Assembly (NCBI RefSeq): GCF_014524565.1
Contig: NZ_CP060139.1
Location: forward strand, 682,001-746,000
Length of the DNA stretch: 64,000 bases
Direction of reading: 5' to 3'
Origin: Croceimicrobium hydrocarbonivorans
Lineage (GTDB): Bacteria; Bacteroidota; Bacteroidia; Flavobacteriales; Schleiferiaceae
Part shown: in pieces, positions 19,657 through 28,932 of the stretch
How positions within the stretch are numbered: the first letter of the stretch is position 1
How the letters are laid out: each line of letters begins with the position of its first letter
Translations under genes and position numbers: made by a program
The notes under the pieces: model-generated
Databases searched by the model: none
What the model was told of the DNA's origin: nothing
The model's input: the letters and a program-made list of their open reading frames with translations, nothing else

Positions 19657-20019
19657 CTATATTCTATTCAGATTATAGCGAGTCCTTTCATTTTCCACAT
19701 CTCCAGTATTCAAAGTAGAAGCCGGCTCAAACAACAGAACTTTCACTTCTTCCTTTGCAATGGGCTTATGGTAAATACCCTTGGGGATTACGATGAATTC
19801 ACCCGCCTTAATCAACTCTTGTCGATCATCAAATTCCATGATGAGCTCGCCCTCCATCACCAGAAACATTTCATCTTCTTGCTCATGCTGATGCCGAACA
19901 AATTCCCCTTTCAATTTGGCTAATTTCACCTCCTGACCATTCAGCTCCGCCGCAATATGCGGACTCCAAAACTCATGGATGCCCTTAAACTTCTCCTCCA
20001 GATTAATTGCCTTCTCCAT
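19657..20019 (-). CDS. Cupin-domain protein
   Basis: A 120-residue single-domain cupin (start MEKAINLEEKFKGIHEFWSP). The first cupin motif contains RHQHEQEDEMFLVMEGE with His/His/Glu metal ligands, the second contains EFIVIPKGIYHKP. It is cytoplasmic by absence of a signal peptide. The ATG at 20019 is chosen because the longer frame overlaps the neighbouring gene and adds 19 non-family residues. Ligand unknown. Confidence 0.85.
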   Translation of the reverse strand: MEKAINLEEKFKGIHEFWSPHIAAELNGQEVKLAKLKGEFVRHQHEQEDEMFLVMEGELIMEFDDRQELIKAGEFIVIPKGIYHKPIAKEEVKVLLFEPASTLNTGDVENERTRYNLNRI

Positions 20020-20030
20020 TTTATTCTTGC

Positions 20031-20864
20031 TTAGTTTTTTAATTGTACTAAAACGGGCATATGGTCCGAAGGCCACAAATCATTGCTACGACGATCATCA
20101 ATGCATTGATAGCTCTTCACTTTAAGATTAAGTACCAGTATATAATCAATACGCTTGGTTGGATCCGATTCCGATTGAAATCCATTAAAAGTACCAATCG
20201 GTCCTTGAGGGTCTTTACGACTCGCTTCAAAGCTGTCCTTCAACAAGGCTTTTAGCACATCCAAAGGAGGTGAATCAGGCTCTGCATTTAAATCCCCCAT
20301 TACAATAATTCGCTCCTCTTGAATCTTAAACTTTTCAATTTGCGCCAAAATAAACTGGGCGGATTGTAAACGAGCTTCCTCCCCACGATGATCAAAATGG
20401 GCATTAAAAACATGAAATTGCTTCCCGCTTTTCCGATCCCTAAATTGAGCATAGGTCACTACTCTGGGCATTGCTGCATCCCAACCTACCGAAACCTGAT
20501 CCGGGAAGGGCGATAGCCAATAATTCTCCCAGTAGAGCAACTCTATTTTGGCCGTATCGTAAACAATGGCTGCAAACTCCCCGGCCTTGGCACCATCATC
20601 TCGACCAACACCTATGTAGGTATAGCCCTGTAAATTGGAATCGAGATACTCAATTTGAGCATATAGAGCTTCTTGAACTCCCAGTACATCAGGATGATAA
20701 CGGTTTATTAAATCTACCACCTCAGCCTTGCGCAAGGCCCAACGATTATCGCCATCATAAGCATTGCTGTAACGCAGGTTAAAAGTCATTACCCTTGATT
20801 GCGCCCCAAGCACGAGAGAAAGGAGAATTGCCGAAAAAGTGAAAACAATTTTCATCTTAGCCAT
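20031..20864 (-). CDS. Exported endonuclease/exonuclease/phosphatase-fold protein
   Basis: A 277-residue protein with a signal peptide (MAKMKIVFTFSAILLSLVLGAQ) and the DNase I-like EEP fold: MTFNLRY near the N-terminus, GVQEALYAQ (metal-binding Glu), HFDHRG, VMGDLNAEPDS and WPSDHMPV (catalytic Asp-His). Members cleave phosphodiesters in nucleic acids, phospholipids or sugar phosphates; which one cannot be told. The ATG at 20864 is used because a longer frame would overlap the divergent corA start. Confidence 0.88.
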   Translation of the reverse strand: MAKMKIVFTFSAILLSLVLGAQSRVMTFNLRYSNAYDGDNRWALRKAEVVDLINRYHPDVLGVQEALYAQIEYLDSNLQGYTYIGVGRDDGAKAGEFAAIVYDTAKIELLYWENYWLSPFPDQVSVGWDAAMPRVVTYAQFRDRKSGKQFHVFNAHFDHRGEEARLQSAQFILAQIEKFKIQEERIIVMGDLNAEPDSPPLDVLKALLKDSFEASRKDPQGPIGTFNGFQSESDPTKRIDYILVLNLKVKSYQCIDDRRSNDLWPSDHMPVLVQLKN

Positions 20865-20911
20865 CTTATATAATCTCAAATTCCAAAAGCCAATATTAGT
20901 AACTTTCCCCC

Positions 20912-21976
20912 ATGGCACGTTTCTTTAAAAAGCGAATCGAGAATAAAGGTCTCGCTCCTGGCGCTCTGGTTTTTATTGGCCAGAAAAAACTTGATCAACC
21001 CTTATTGGGACTTCATCATTATGGTCCGGAAAACTATGACCAGGAAGAACCTAATCCTGCGGATCTAAGACTCCCGGAGGCCAAATATGAAAAGCGCTGG
21101 CTAAATGTAGTGGGCTTACATGATGCTCGATTGATGGATAACATTCAAGAGCAATTTGGTTTACATCCCCTGGCCATGGAGGATGTTATGAATACCGGAC
21201 AGCGAGCGAAATTTGAGGAATTCGATGATCACCTTTTTATCACCTTGAAGATGCTGCAATTCGATGATAAAAAGGGACTGGTTCAATCGGAGCAATTAAG
21301 TCTGGTTTTTGCCGATGATTTCCTGATCAGCTTTCAAGAACAGGAAGGCGATGTTTTTGATCCGGTACGCCAACGCTTAGCCGAAGGCAAAGGCCTCATC
21401 CGCAAACGCAGTTGTGATTACCTGGCCTATGCCCTGCTGGATACGGTGGTTGATAGCTATATCTATCTGGTAGAACATATGGGCGAGAAAATCGATGACC
21501 TGGAATTACGGGTTTTGGATAGCCCTGATGAGAGCATTGTGGCTGAAATCAATACTTATAAAAGGGAATTGCATTTCGTAATGAAGGTTTTAAAACCGGT
21601 TAAGGACCTGATGGGAGGCATTATTCGTTCTAACAGTCCTTATATTCATAAAAAGGAAGTGCTTCCTTATTTCAAGGATTTGGAGGGCTTGGTTTTACAC
21701 ACCCTCGAATCAGTAGACACCTATCGAAACTTATTGAGTGATTATCTCAATTTGTACCATACTTCCATCAGCACCAAAATGAATGATATCATGCGGGTGC
21801 TCACCATTTTCTCCGCTATTTTCATTCCGCTCTCCTTCTTTGCTGGCGTTTATGGAACTAATTTCGAGTACTTCCCGGAACTGCATTATAAATACAGCTA
21901 TTTCATTTTTTGGGGAATGATCCTGGCCGTAGCCATAAGTATGCTCTGGTACTTTAGAAGGAAGAAATGGTTTTAA
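20912..21976 (+). CDS. corA: CorA-family magnesium/cobalt transporter
   Basis: A 354-residue CorA-type channel: a large cytoplasmic N-terminal domain (residues about 1-285), then two C-terminal transmembrane helices (about 295-318 and 328-348). The signature loop after TM1 reads YGTNFEYFPEL instead of the usual YGMNFE, so the Met of the canonical GMN is replaced by Thr. Length and topology are otherwise standard. A hairpin terminator follows immediately. It would take up Mg2+ or a related divalent cation at the inner membrane. Confidence 0.9.
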   Translation: MARFFKKRIENKGLAPGALVFIGQKKLDQPLLGLHHYGPENYDQEEPNPADLRLPEAKYEKRWLNVVGLHDARLMDNIQEQFGLHPLAMEDVMNTGQRAKFEEFDDHLFITLKMLQFDDKKGLVQSEQLSLVFADDFLISFQEQEGDVFDPVRQRLAEGKGLIRKRSCDYLAYALLDTVVDSYIYLVEHMGEKIDDLELRVLDSPDESIVAEINTYKRELHFVMKVLKPVKDLMGGIIRSNSPYIHKKEVLPYFKDLEGLVLHTLESVDTYRNLLSDYLNLYHTSISTKMNDIMRVLTIFSAIFIPLSFFAGVYGTNFEYFPELHYKYSYFIFWGMILAVAISMLWYFRRKKWF

Positions 21977-21981
21977 TAAAA

Positions 21982-22010
21982 AAAGCCTGACATCTTCGAT
22001 ATCAGGCTTT
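21982..22010 (+). terminator. Intrinsic terminator of corA
   Basis: AAAGCCTGA/TCAGGCTTT inverted repeat with a short loop and flanking A- and T-rich sequence 5 bp after the corA stop; it also faces the convergent gene at 22032. Confidence 0.85.
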
Positions 22011-22031
22011 TGGTCAATATTCTTTGCTGGA

Positions 22032-22376
22032 TTACTTAGCGAAACCCTCCGCTTTCCATTGTTGGATCAAAGCAATTTCATCCGCGGTTACAGCAGGTTT
22101 CTTCTGTTTGAAGGGCATATAATGCGAATCACTGGGATCTAATTGAATGCGATGCAAAATGCCATTTGCATGCCTTTTAACCGATTCATAGGTATTCAAC
22201 ATATCTGCCTTGCCCGTTTCTGGATAATGGCAGGGCGTACACTTGGCCTGCATTATTGGTTCAATATGTTGGGCATAGCTTACGGATGATTCTGTAGCAG
22301 CAGAAGACTTAAACATAGCGCAACTGGCTGCTCCAAAAATGATTAGACCGCCTACAAGTAATTTTTTGTACATCAT
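22032..22376 (-). CDS. Lipoprotein with one c-type haem motif
   Basis: A 114-residue protein with a lipoprotein signal (GAASC lipobox at about residue 19) and one CTPCH haem-binding motif (CxxCH), followed by YPETGKADML and a possible axial Met at HYMPF. It looks like a periplasmic cytochrome of the haem-binding/planctomycete cytochrome C class. Redox partner unknown. Confidence 0.82.
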   Translation of the reverse strand: MMYKKLLVGGLIIFGAASCAMFKSSAATESSVSYAQHIEPIMQAKCTPCHYPETGKADMLNTYESVKRHANGILHRIQLDPSDSHYMPFKQKKPAVTADEIALIQQWKAEGFAK

Positions 22377-22394
22377 CTTGGTTTTTGGACTGCT

Positions 22395-22550
22395 CTAAAG
22401 TAGCCATTTCCATGCTTCTGGTGTAAAATCAGACCTTAAAATGAGGGCTGATTCCTTAGCCAAGGCTTTTGCGATTTTAAAATAGTCTCCTTCAATAAGA
22501 CTTCTTTTCATCTTCGAAAAAACGACCTTTGCCGCCACTTTTAATTCCAT
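22395..22550 (-). CDS. Possible 51-residue protein
   Basis: A short frame starting MELKVAAKVVFSKMKRSLI and ending TPEAWKWLL. The composition looks protein-like, and the ATG shares its CATG with the divergent DMT transporter start at 22549. A longer frame to 22724 is antisense to that gene and not credible. I do not recognise a family; it may be spurious. Confidence 0.3.
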   Translation of the reverse strand: MELKVAAKVVFSKMKRSLIEGDYFKIAKALAKESALILRSDFTPEAWKWLL

Positions 22551-23412
22551 GAAGAAGGCCGTTGGTTTTATGCTTATTTCGGTGCTTGGGTTCTCCCTGA
22601 TGAACCTCACCGTAAAATTTCTCGATCGACTGCCAGCTACCGAATTAGTGCTTTTTCGCTCCATCGTTTCCCTGATTTTAAGCCTATATTTTATTCGTCG
22701 GCGTAATCTATCGCCTTGGGGCAATCAGAAAATTTACCTGATCGGGCGCGGACTGGCTGGTGTAACTGCCCTTTCCCTCTTCTTTTATACCCTGCAAAAA
22801 TTACCCCTGGGATCAGCCATCACCCTGCAATACCTCTCCCCAATTTTCACGGCCCTTTTCGGAATCTTCATTTTAAAAGAAAAGGTGAAATGGTGGCAAT
22901 GGCTCTTCTTCGGATTGAGCTTTGCGGGAATTGCCATCATTAAAGGCTTTGATTCGGAAATCAGTCCTTTGCTCTTTGTACTGGGTATCAGTTCCTCCAT
23001 CTTCGCTGGATTGGCTTACAACTTTATTCGCAAGGTTAAGAATACCGATCACCCCTTAGTGGTGGTCCTCTACTTCCCATTAATTGCCACTCCGGTGATG
23101 GCGATCATCTCCCTCTTTAATTGGGTCACTCCAATCGGATGGGAATGGGCTTTATTGTTATTGATGGGCGTACTTACACAGATCGCGCAAATCAATATGA
23201 CCAAAGCCCTGCAATTGGTAGAAGCCAATGAAATAACCGGCTTCAAATACCTGGGTGTGGTCTTCGCTCTGGGCTTCGATTTCTTCTTATTTGGCTATAC
23301 CTACGAATGGCCGGTATTGATCGGCATTGTTCTGGTAATCTCTGGGGTGTTGCTCAATTTGCTACTAAAGGCGCATCTGCGACAGCGTGCTAAGAAGCGA
23401 AATGCTGCATAA
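22549..23412 (+). CDS. DMT-superfamily (EamA) transporter
   Basis: A 287-residue inner-membrane protein with ten hydrophobic helices in two five-helix halves, the EamA duplication. It starts MKKAVGFMLISVLGFSLMNL, contains VLFRSIVSLILSLYF in the first half and ALQLVEANEITGFKYLGVVF in the second, and ends with a basic tail. It would export a metabolite or amino acid; the substrate is not evident. Its 3' end overlaps the convergent methyltransferase by 22 bp. Confidence 0.88.
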   Translation: MKKAVGFMLISVLGFSLMNLTVKFLDRLPATELVLFRSIVSLILSLYFIRRRNLSPWGNQKIYLIGRGLAGVTALSLFFYTLQKLPLGSAITLQYLSPIFTALFGIFILKEKVKWWQWLFFGLSFAGIAIIKGFDSEISPLLFVLGISSSIFAGLAYNFIRKVKNTDHPLVVVLYFPLIATPVMAIISLFNWVTPIGWEWALLLLMGVLTQIAQINMTKALQLVEANEITGFKYLGVVFALGFDFFLFGYTYEWPVLIGIVLVISGVLLNLLLKAHLRQRAKKRNAA

Positions 23413-24094
23413 GAATCCCGGCAGCTATTCCCACATTTAAACTGTCAATCTGAGAATTACTGCCTTTGGCAATGGTAATCTTCTCTGCCCGCTGGAGCCA
23501 TTCTTGCGAAGGACCATGACTTTCACTCCCCATCACTAAAGCAAGTTTAGAAATTTGACTGCTCTCCATTTCCTGGAAGGATTGCCCCTCCATATCTGCT
23601 ACTAGAAACTGATGTTCCGGATATTGACTTAGAATCTCTTCAATGGAAGCATATTCAATATCCAATCGGGCCAAGGAGCCCATGGTACTTTGCACTGCCT
23701 TTGCATTATAGATATCGGTAGTCCCATTGGTGCAAATCACCTTTTCAAAACCAAACCAATCGGCCGTGCGAAGGAGGGTTCCTAAATTGCCCGGATCATT
23801 AATTCCATCCAAAATCAACAGACGATTCAGCTGCTGAGTTTTATAATCGGGAAATGGAAATAAGGCAATTAATTCATTGGAGGTACTGAGTTGGCTTAGC
23901 TTTTGTAAGAGCTCAGGCTCGATAAACTCTGCTTCCGGAAAATCAACTGTAGACCAAATGCTATGGGCCTTTAAGCCGGAATCGAGTAGGTCTTGTACTA
24001 ACTTTGGACCTTCGGCAACAAAGAGCTGTTCTTGCCAGCGATGCTTGCGTTGTCGAAGCTTTCGGATTAACTTTTGAGCGGATAGACTGGGCAT
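23390..24094 (-). CDS. TrmH/SpoU-family RNA 2'-O-methyltransferase
   Basis: A 234-residue SPOUT methyltransferase with an N-terminal L30e-like RNA-binding part (residues about 1-75) and a knotted domain carrying LDGINDPGNLGTLLRTADWFG, VMGSESHG and QIDSLNVGIAAGILM, the three TrmH motifs. It methylates a ribose in rRNA or tRNA; the target cannot be assigned. Convergent overlap of 22 bp with the DMT transporter. Confidence 0.92.
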   Translation of the reverse strand: MPSLSAQKLIRKLRQRKHRWQEQLFVAEGPKLVQDLLDSGLKAHSIWSTVDFPEAEFIEPELLQKLSQLSTSNELIALFPFPDYKTQQLNRLLILDGINDPGNLGTLLRTADWFGFEKVICTNGTTDIYNAKAVQSTMGSLARLDIEYASIEEILSQYPEHQFLVADMEGQSFQEMESSQISKLALVMGSESHGPSQEWLQRAEKITIAKGSNSQIDSLNVGIAAGILMQHFAS

Positions 24095-24098
24095 GACT

Positions 24099-24106
24099 TA
24101 CATTTG
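24099..24106 (+). promoter_or_regulatory. Bacteroidota -7 element before the BamA/TamA-like gene
   Basis: TACATTTG matches TAnnTTTG and lies 19 bp before the ATG at 24126, which supports that start over the upstream in-frame ATG at 24093. Confidence 0.6.
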
Positions 24107-24125
24107 CCAAAATTCAAAAGACTGC

Positions 24126-26423
24126 ATGTTGAAGCGCCTGATCATCTGGAGCCTTTTACTCACGAGCCTTGCAGGCTGTAAATATAGCCGTTATGTGCCG
24201 GACGACCGCTATTTACTATGGCGCAGCGAGATTATTCTCGAGGATGGTGGTCGAGCAGATGCTTTGGCAGAAGGAATTATCCGCCAAAAGCCCAATCGCA
24301 AGTTTATCCTCCCTCGCTTAAGACCCGGTTTAGCTATTCATTCCTGGGGCAGCGGTGAAGAAAAAAACTTCTGGTCGCGTTTAGGTCAGGCCCCGGTTAT
24401 TTTTGATCAGGCCAAAGCCGAACGCAGTGCAGATTTACTGCAATTATATTATTTCAATAAAGGCTATTTCCAAGCCCAGGTAAAGGAGGAAATAGAATAT
24501 CGCTCGCATCAAAGAGCCCAGGTAAAATATCGAGTAGTGCGTGGTCCCCGTTATCGGATCGACAGTATTCAATATGAGCTAATCCCCGCTTTGGAACGTC
24601 TGCGCCTAGCTTCCGCCGATGAATCTGAATTAAAAGAAGGTCAATATTATGACCTCGAAAAACTGGATTTGGAACGCGGTCGTTTAAAGCGATTATTCCG
24701 AGACAATGGTTATTTCGACTTCAGCGACAGCTATATCAGCTTTGATGCCGACACCAATAAAAGAGCTGGCTTACACCGGGTAACGGTAAAATTGATCGTG
24801 CGCGGTATCCCTGAAAGAGCGGGCGACAGTATTGTTTATCGGGTTCCCAAACCATATTTCATCCGCAATATCTCGGTGATTCCGGATTTCGATTTCCAAT
24901 CCAGGCAAGCCCCGGGCGACAGTATCCAATTTCAGAAATACCTGATTAAGTACGATAGCCTAGCCTATAAACCACGCTATTTAACCGATGCCATTCACTT
25001 TAATCAAGGTGATCTCTTTCGCCAAAGTGTAATTAATGAAACCTATTCTCACTACAGCAGCTACAATGCTTTTAATGTTACCGAAATTAATTTCCGACCG
25101 CTTAAAAGTGATACCGGTCGTTCCTTTTTAGATGTAGAAATTCGCTTGGTACCCCAGGATAAAAGAAGCTTCAATACCGAAATGGAGGTCACCAATACTT
25201 CCGGTAATTATGGAATTAGCGGATCTGTAGGTATTATCAATCGTAACCTCTTTCGTGGCGGAGAAGCTTTGAGCTTTAAAATCAACAGTGGCTTAGAATA
25301 TCAACCTACCCTGGCCAATACCGAAAATCTTTCTCGAACCTTTGAATTAGGAGCCGAGATTAGAATTGACTTCCCCCGCTTTGTGCTCCCTTTCAATACG
25401 CTGAACTTAGTTCCCAAACGTATGCAACCTCGTTCCAGTGTGAGCCTTTATGCTAATCGTACTGCCAGAATAGAATTTGATCGTGAGACCTTCGGGGGGC
25501 GACTCAGTTACCAATGGAATGAAAGTGCTTTTAAGACCCATCAGGTCGACCTCTTAAACCTCAGTTTCTCGCGCTTAGACTCTATTGATGACTATTTCAT
25601 TAGCCAATTGGACACCATTCAAAACTTAGCTTTCAAATCAGAATTCATCAGCAGCAGCTCCTGGAAATACACCTATAATGGACAGCAAAGTGTAAGTCAG
25701 GAATACTATGATTTTTTCAGCTCGGAAGTGGAGCTAGCCGGAAGCTTACAGTCTATTCTTGCTAATAATATCGGTAAGGTAAATGATGCCGGAACCAGCC
25801 TCTTATTTGGTGCACCGGTTTACCAATTTGCCCGAATCAATTTAGATTACCGCTATTACATCCACCCCAGCCCGGAACAGCTCTATGTTTTCCGGCTGAG
25901 TGGAGGTTATATTCACCCCTATGGTTTAAGTCAGATTGAAGGAGCCAATAGCACTTTTCGCCTCCCTCCTTTTAGTCGCTTTTTCTTTATAGGGGGTACT
26001 AACGATTTACGCGCCTGGCCTGCTTATCGTGCCGGAGGTGGTCAAGATCAGGTTTCCTCTTATACTGATACCAGTTCCAATTTTGCCATTGGTACTTTTA
26101 AACTGCTTTCCAATATCGAATACCGTTTCCCGATGTATGGCAGCTTAAAAGGAGCTGTGTTTCTGGATGCAGGAAATATCTGGCTAACTGGTGGCCTCGA
26201 ATCTGAGCAAAGCAAATTCGAATTGCGAAATCTAGCTCGCGATTTATACATCGGAAGTGGATTAGGATTTCGTTTAGACCTCGATTTTTTTGTAATTCGT
26301 TTAGATATTGGATTGCGCCTTCGAGACCCTGGATACTACTCCAGTCGCGAGGAGTGGGTGATTGCCACCAAGCCTGTTTTCAATAATCTCACATATAACA
26401 TTGCCTTAGGATACCCATTTTAA
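24126..26423 (+). CDS. BamA/TamA-family outer-membrane protein (Omp85), lipoprotein-type
   Basis: A 765-residue protein. The start at 24126 gives MLKRLIIWSLLLTSLAGC, a lipoprotein signal with an LAGC lipobox. POTRA-like repeats occupy about residues 30-380 (VRGPRYRIDSIQYELIP; DNGYFDFSDSYISFD), and a surface-antigen/Omp85 barrel fills the C-terminal 380 residues (RFFFIGGTNDLRAWPAYR carries the VRGF-like loop motif; it ends in LTYNIALGYPF). Such lipidated Omp85 proteins are common in Bacteroidota; they act in assembly or translocation at the outer membrane. It is a TamA-type relative rather than the essential BamA. Confidence 0.85.
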   Translation: MLKRLIIWSLLLTSLAGCKYSRYVPDDRYLLWRSEIILEDGGRADALAEGIIRQKPNRKFILPRLRPGLAIHSWGSGEEKNFWSRLGQAPVIFDQAKAERSADLLQLYYFNKGYFQAQVKEEIEYRSHQRAQVKYRVVRGPRYRIDSIQYELIPALERLRLASADESELKEGQYYDLEKLDLERGRLKRLFRDNGYFDFSDSYISFDADTNKRAGLHRVTVKLIVRGIPERAGDSIVYRVPKPYFIRNISVIPDFDFQSRQAPGDSIQFQKYLIKYDSLAYKPRYLTDAIHFNQGDLFRQSVINETYSHYSSYNAFNVTEINFRPLKSDTGRSFLDVEIRLVPQDKRSFNTEMEVTNTSGNYGISGSVGIINRNLFRGGEALSFKINSGLEYQPTLANTENLSRTFELGAEIRIDFPRFVLPFNTLNLVPKRMQPRSSVSLYANRTARIEFDRETFGGRLSYQWNESAFKTHQVDLLNLSFSRLDSIDDYFISQLDTIQNLAFKSEFISSSSWKYTYNGQQSVSQEYYDFFSSEVELAGSLQSILANNIGKVNDAGTSLLFGAPVYQFARINLDYRYYIHPSPEQLYVFRLSGGYIHPYGLSQIEGANSTFRLPPFSRFFFIGGTNDLRAWPAYRAGGGQDQVSSYTDTSSNFAIGTFKLLSNIEYRFPMYGSLKGAVFLDAGNIWLTGGLESEQSKFELRNLARDLYIGSGLGFRLDLDFFVIRLDIGLRLRDPGYYSSREEWVIATKPVFNNLTYNIALGYPF

Positions 26424-26442
26424 TCTGGGTGAGAAAAAACTC

Positions 26443-26450
26443 TATTTTTG
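26443..26450 (+). promoter_or_regulatory. Bacteroidota -7 element before fbaB
   Basis: TATTTTTG matches TAnnTTTG and lies 29 bp before the fbaB ATG at 26480. Confidence 0.55.
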
Positions 26451-26479
26451 TACCGATTTCTAATACTTAGATCCACATT

Positions 26480-27556
26480 ATGAACGTCAACCAAATTGCA
26501 GATCTTTTAGGTTCTGATGGCGAAGCCCTTTTGAACCACCAATCCAAAACCATTGATAAAAGTCTGCTCCACCTTCCTGGCCCGGATTTCGTAGACCGGG
26601 TTTTCGCTGACTCCAATCGCAGTCCTCAAGTATTAAGAAGCTTGCAAGCTCTTTATGGTAATGGTCGTTTAGCCAATACCGGATACCTTTCTATCCTTCC
26701 GGTAGACCAGGGTATTGAGCACTCTGCAGGGGCCTCATTTGCTAAAAACCCCATCTATTTTGATGGCGAAAATATTGTGAAGCTTGCCCTGGAAGGCGGC
26801 TGTAATGCAGTAGCTTCCACCTTTGGAGCTTTGGCTAGCGTTTCTCGCAAGTATGCGCACAAAATTCCATTCATTGTAAAAATTAACCACAATGAATTAT
26901 TGACCTACCCTAATACCTTCGATCAGATCATGTTCGGAAGTATTCGCAATGCCTACGATATGGGTGCTGTGGCAGTAGGTGCTACCATTTACTTCGGTTC
27001 TGAAGAAAGCAACCGTCAATTGGTAGAAGTGGCTGAAGCATTTGAATATGCACACGAATTAGGCATGGCTACCATCCTTTGGTGCTATATGCGTAATCCA
27101 GCCTTCAAACAAGATAAAGATTACCACGTTGCAGCAGACCTTACTGCACAAGCTAACCATTTGGGTGTAACTATCCAGGCGGATATCATCAAGCAAAAGC
27201 TTCCTGAAAACAATGGTGGCTACAAAGCTTTAAACAGCGGAAGCAGCAGCTACGGTAAATTAGACGAGCGCATTTACACCGAATTAACCAGCGATAATCC
27301 TATCGACTTAACTCGTTACCAGGTAGCCAATTGCTATATGGGTCGTGCGGGATTAATTAACTCCGGTGGTGCTTCTAGTGGCGATGCTAAAAATGATTTA
27401 GCGGATGCTGTTCGTACTGCGGTAATTAACAAACGTGCTGGTGGCCAGGGATTAATCTCCGGTCGTAAAGCCTTCCAGAAACCTATGAATGAAGGAGTAG
27501 CCTTATTAAACTCTATTCAGGACGTATATCTGGACACTGATATTAGCATCGCTTAA
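26480..27556 (+). CDS. fbaB: Class I fructose-bisphosphate aldolase
   Basis: A 358-residue DhnA/FbaB-type class I aldolase (Schiff-base-forming). It contains [19 protein letters not shown], the N-terminal FbaB signature, and FIVKINHNE, the region of the catalytic lysine. It cleaves fructose-1,6-bisphosphate into two trioses in glycolysis, or the reverse in gluconeogenesis. Length is normal for the family. A single-gene transcript with its own promoter and a downstream hairpin. Confidence 0.9.
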   Translation: MNVNQIADLLGSDGEALLNHQSKTIDKSLLHLPGPDFVDRVFADSNRSPQVLRSLQALYGNGRLANTGYLSILPVDQGIEHSAGASFAKNPIYFDGENIVKLALEGGCNAVASTFGALASVSRKYAHKIPFIVKINHNELLTYPNTFDQIMFGSIRNAYDMGAVAVGATIYFGSEESNRQLVEVAEAFEYAHELGMATILWCYMRNPAFKQDKDYHVAADLTAQANHLGVTIQADIIKQKLPENNGGYKALNSGSSSYGKLDERIYTELTSDNPIDLTRYQVANCYMGRAGLINSGGASSGDAKNDLADAVRTAVINKRAGGQGLISGRKAFQKPMNEGVALLNSIQDVYLDTDISIA

Positions 27557-27595
27557 TCATTTGTGATTATCACAATTTTTAAGGATTTTTGATAC

Positions 27596-27632
27596 AAAGT
27601 CTGCATTCAAAATATCGGATGCAGACTTTTTC
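27596..27632 (+). terminator. Intrinsic terminator of fbaB
   Basis: AAAGTCTGCAT/ATGCAGACTTT inverted repeat with a 12-base loop followed by T residues. Confidence 0.85.
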
Positions 27633-27649
27633 ACTTTAATTTGAATTCT

Positions 27650-28519
27650 ATGGGTTGGTTTGTAAGAAACAAAGAGGGGATAACCACCAAGACTGAAGAT
27701 AAGAAAGAAACGCCGGAAGGACTTTGGTACAAGTGTAAGAAGTGCAAGGTGATTTCCAGCGTTGAAGATCACTCTGCCAATATGTGGGTTTGCCCGAATT
27801 GTGGCTTCCACGAACGCATTAATGCCAAGGAGTATTTCAGCATCTTATTTGACGAAGGTAAATTCACCGAGCTCAACGCTAAAATGACCAGCGGCGATCC
27901 CCTGAAATTTGAGGATACCAAAAAATACGTTGATCGCTATAAGGCCACAGTAAAAAAGACCGGCATCAATGATGCGGTAAGCACCGGATACGGTAAAATG
28001 AATGAGCGCGATGTAGTAATCGCGGCCATGAACTTCAATTTCATTGGAGGTTCCATGGGCTCTGTGGTAGGTGAAAAAATTGCCAAGGCGATTGACCACT
28101 CTATCAAGTACAATAAGCCTTTCATTATGATCTCCAAAAGTGGAGGTGCCCGTATGATGGAGGCGGCCTTCTCGCTTATGCAGATGGCGAAAACCAGTGC
28201 TAAACTGGCGCAATTAGGCGAAGCGAAAATCCCCTATATCTCCGTATTAACCGATCCCACAACTGGTGGAGTAACCGCATCCTTTGCGATGTTAGGAGAT
28301 ATTAATATCGCGGAACCCGGAGCTTTAATCGGCTTTGCCGGTCCCCGGGTAGTAAAGGAAACCATTGGTAAAGATTTACCGGATGGATTCCAAACAGCTG
28401 AGTTCCTGCTGGAACACGGATTCCTGGATTTCATTTCCGAAAGAAAGGACCTCAAGAGTAAAATGTCCAATTTTCTCCGCATGACACAAGGAGAAGTTAA
28501 GGCCAAGGCTAGCAATTAA
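27650..28519 (+). CDS. accD: Acetyl-CoA carboxylase carboxyltransferase subunit beta
   Basis: A 289-residue AccD. The N-terminal zinc ribbon has CKKC and CPNC (residues about 25-50), and the crotonase-fold carboxyltransferase domain contains [22 protein letters not shown] and [16 protein letters not shown] (oxyanion-hole and biotin-binding features). It transfers carboxyl from carboxybiotin to acetyl-CoA with AccA in fatty acid synthesis. The start at the ATG 27650 gives [10 protein letters not shown]; an upstream TTG is less likely. Confidence 0.95.
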   Translation: MGWFVRNKEGITTKTEDKKETPEGLWYKCKKCKVISSVEDHSANMWVCPNCGFHERINAKEYFSILFDEGKFTELNAKMTSGDPLKFEDTKKYVDRYKATVKKTGINDAVSTGYGKMNERDVVIAAMNFNFIGGSMGSVVGEKIAKAIDHSIKYNKPFIMISKSGGARMMEAAFSLMQMAKTSAKLAQLGEAKIPYISVLTDPTTGGVTASFAMLGDINIAEPGALIGFAGPRVVKETIGKDLPDGFQTAEFLLEHGFLDFISERKDLKSKMSNFLRMTQGEVKAKASN

Positions 28520-28534
28520 TTAGAAAAGAATTTC

Positions 28535-28542
28535 TACTTTTG
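28535..28542 (+). promoter_or_regulatory. Bacteroidota -7 element before rpsO
   Basis: TACTTTTG matches TAnnTTTG, 47 bp before the rpsO ATG, leaving a leader of about 40 nt in which S15 autoregulation could act. Confidence 0.6.
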
Positions 28543-28589
28543 CAGGCTCAATTTATAGTATACATAACATTCATCTAAAGGATCTTGAA

Positions 28590-28859
28590 ATGTATTTAAG
28601 CCCAGAGAAGAAAAGAGAGATTTTCCAGAAATACGGAAAATCTGACAACGACACCGGTTCACCCGAAGGTCAAGTTGCATTGTTCACTTACCGTATTAAC
28701 CACCTAACCGAGCACTTGAAGCGTAACCGCAAGGATTTCGCTACTGAGAAAGCTCTGGTAGACATGGTAGGTAAGCGTCGTCGCATCTTAGGTTACCTGA
28801 AGGATCGTGATATTGAAAGATATCGTGCGATTATCGCCGAACTCGGAATTAGAAAGTAA
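28590..28859 (+). CDS. rpsO: 30S ribosomal protein S15
   Basis: An 89-residue protein with the S15 signature TGSPEGQVALFTYRINHLTEHLKRNRKDF and VGKRRRILGYLKDRD. It binds 16S rRNA in the central domain of the small subunit and is required for platform assembly. It is followed by an intrinsic terminator and then pnp, the common rpsO-pnp order. Confidence 0.97.
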   Translation: MYLSPEKKREIFQKYGKSDNDTGSPEGQVALFTYRINHLTEHLKRNRKDFATEKALVDMVGKRRRILGYLKDRDIERYRAIIAELGIRK

Positions 28860-28868
28860 TCTCTTGAT

Positions 28869-28905
28869 AAAGAAGGCAATTCTTAGAGTTGCCTTCTTTT
28901 CTTCT
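28869..28905 (+). terminator. Intrinsic terminator/attenuator between rpsO and pnp
   Basis: AAGAAGGCAA/TTGCCTTCTT inverted repeat with a 9-base loop followed by T-rich sequence; some read-through into pnp is likely given the conserved rpsO-pnp linkage. Confidence 0.8.
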
Positions 28906-28932
28906 GATCCAATTACCATTTACAATTAATAC

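Noticed and set aside
22551-22724. Longer version of the small ORF at 22395
   Set aside because: It is antisense to the DMT transporter and Arg/Ser-rich; only the first 51 codons are left as a candidate.
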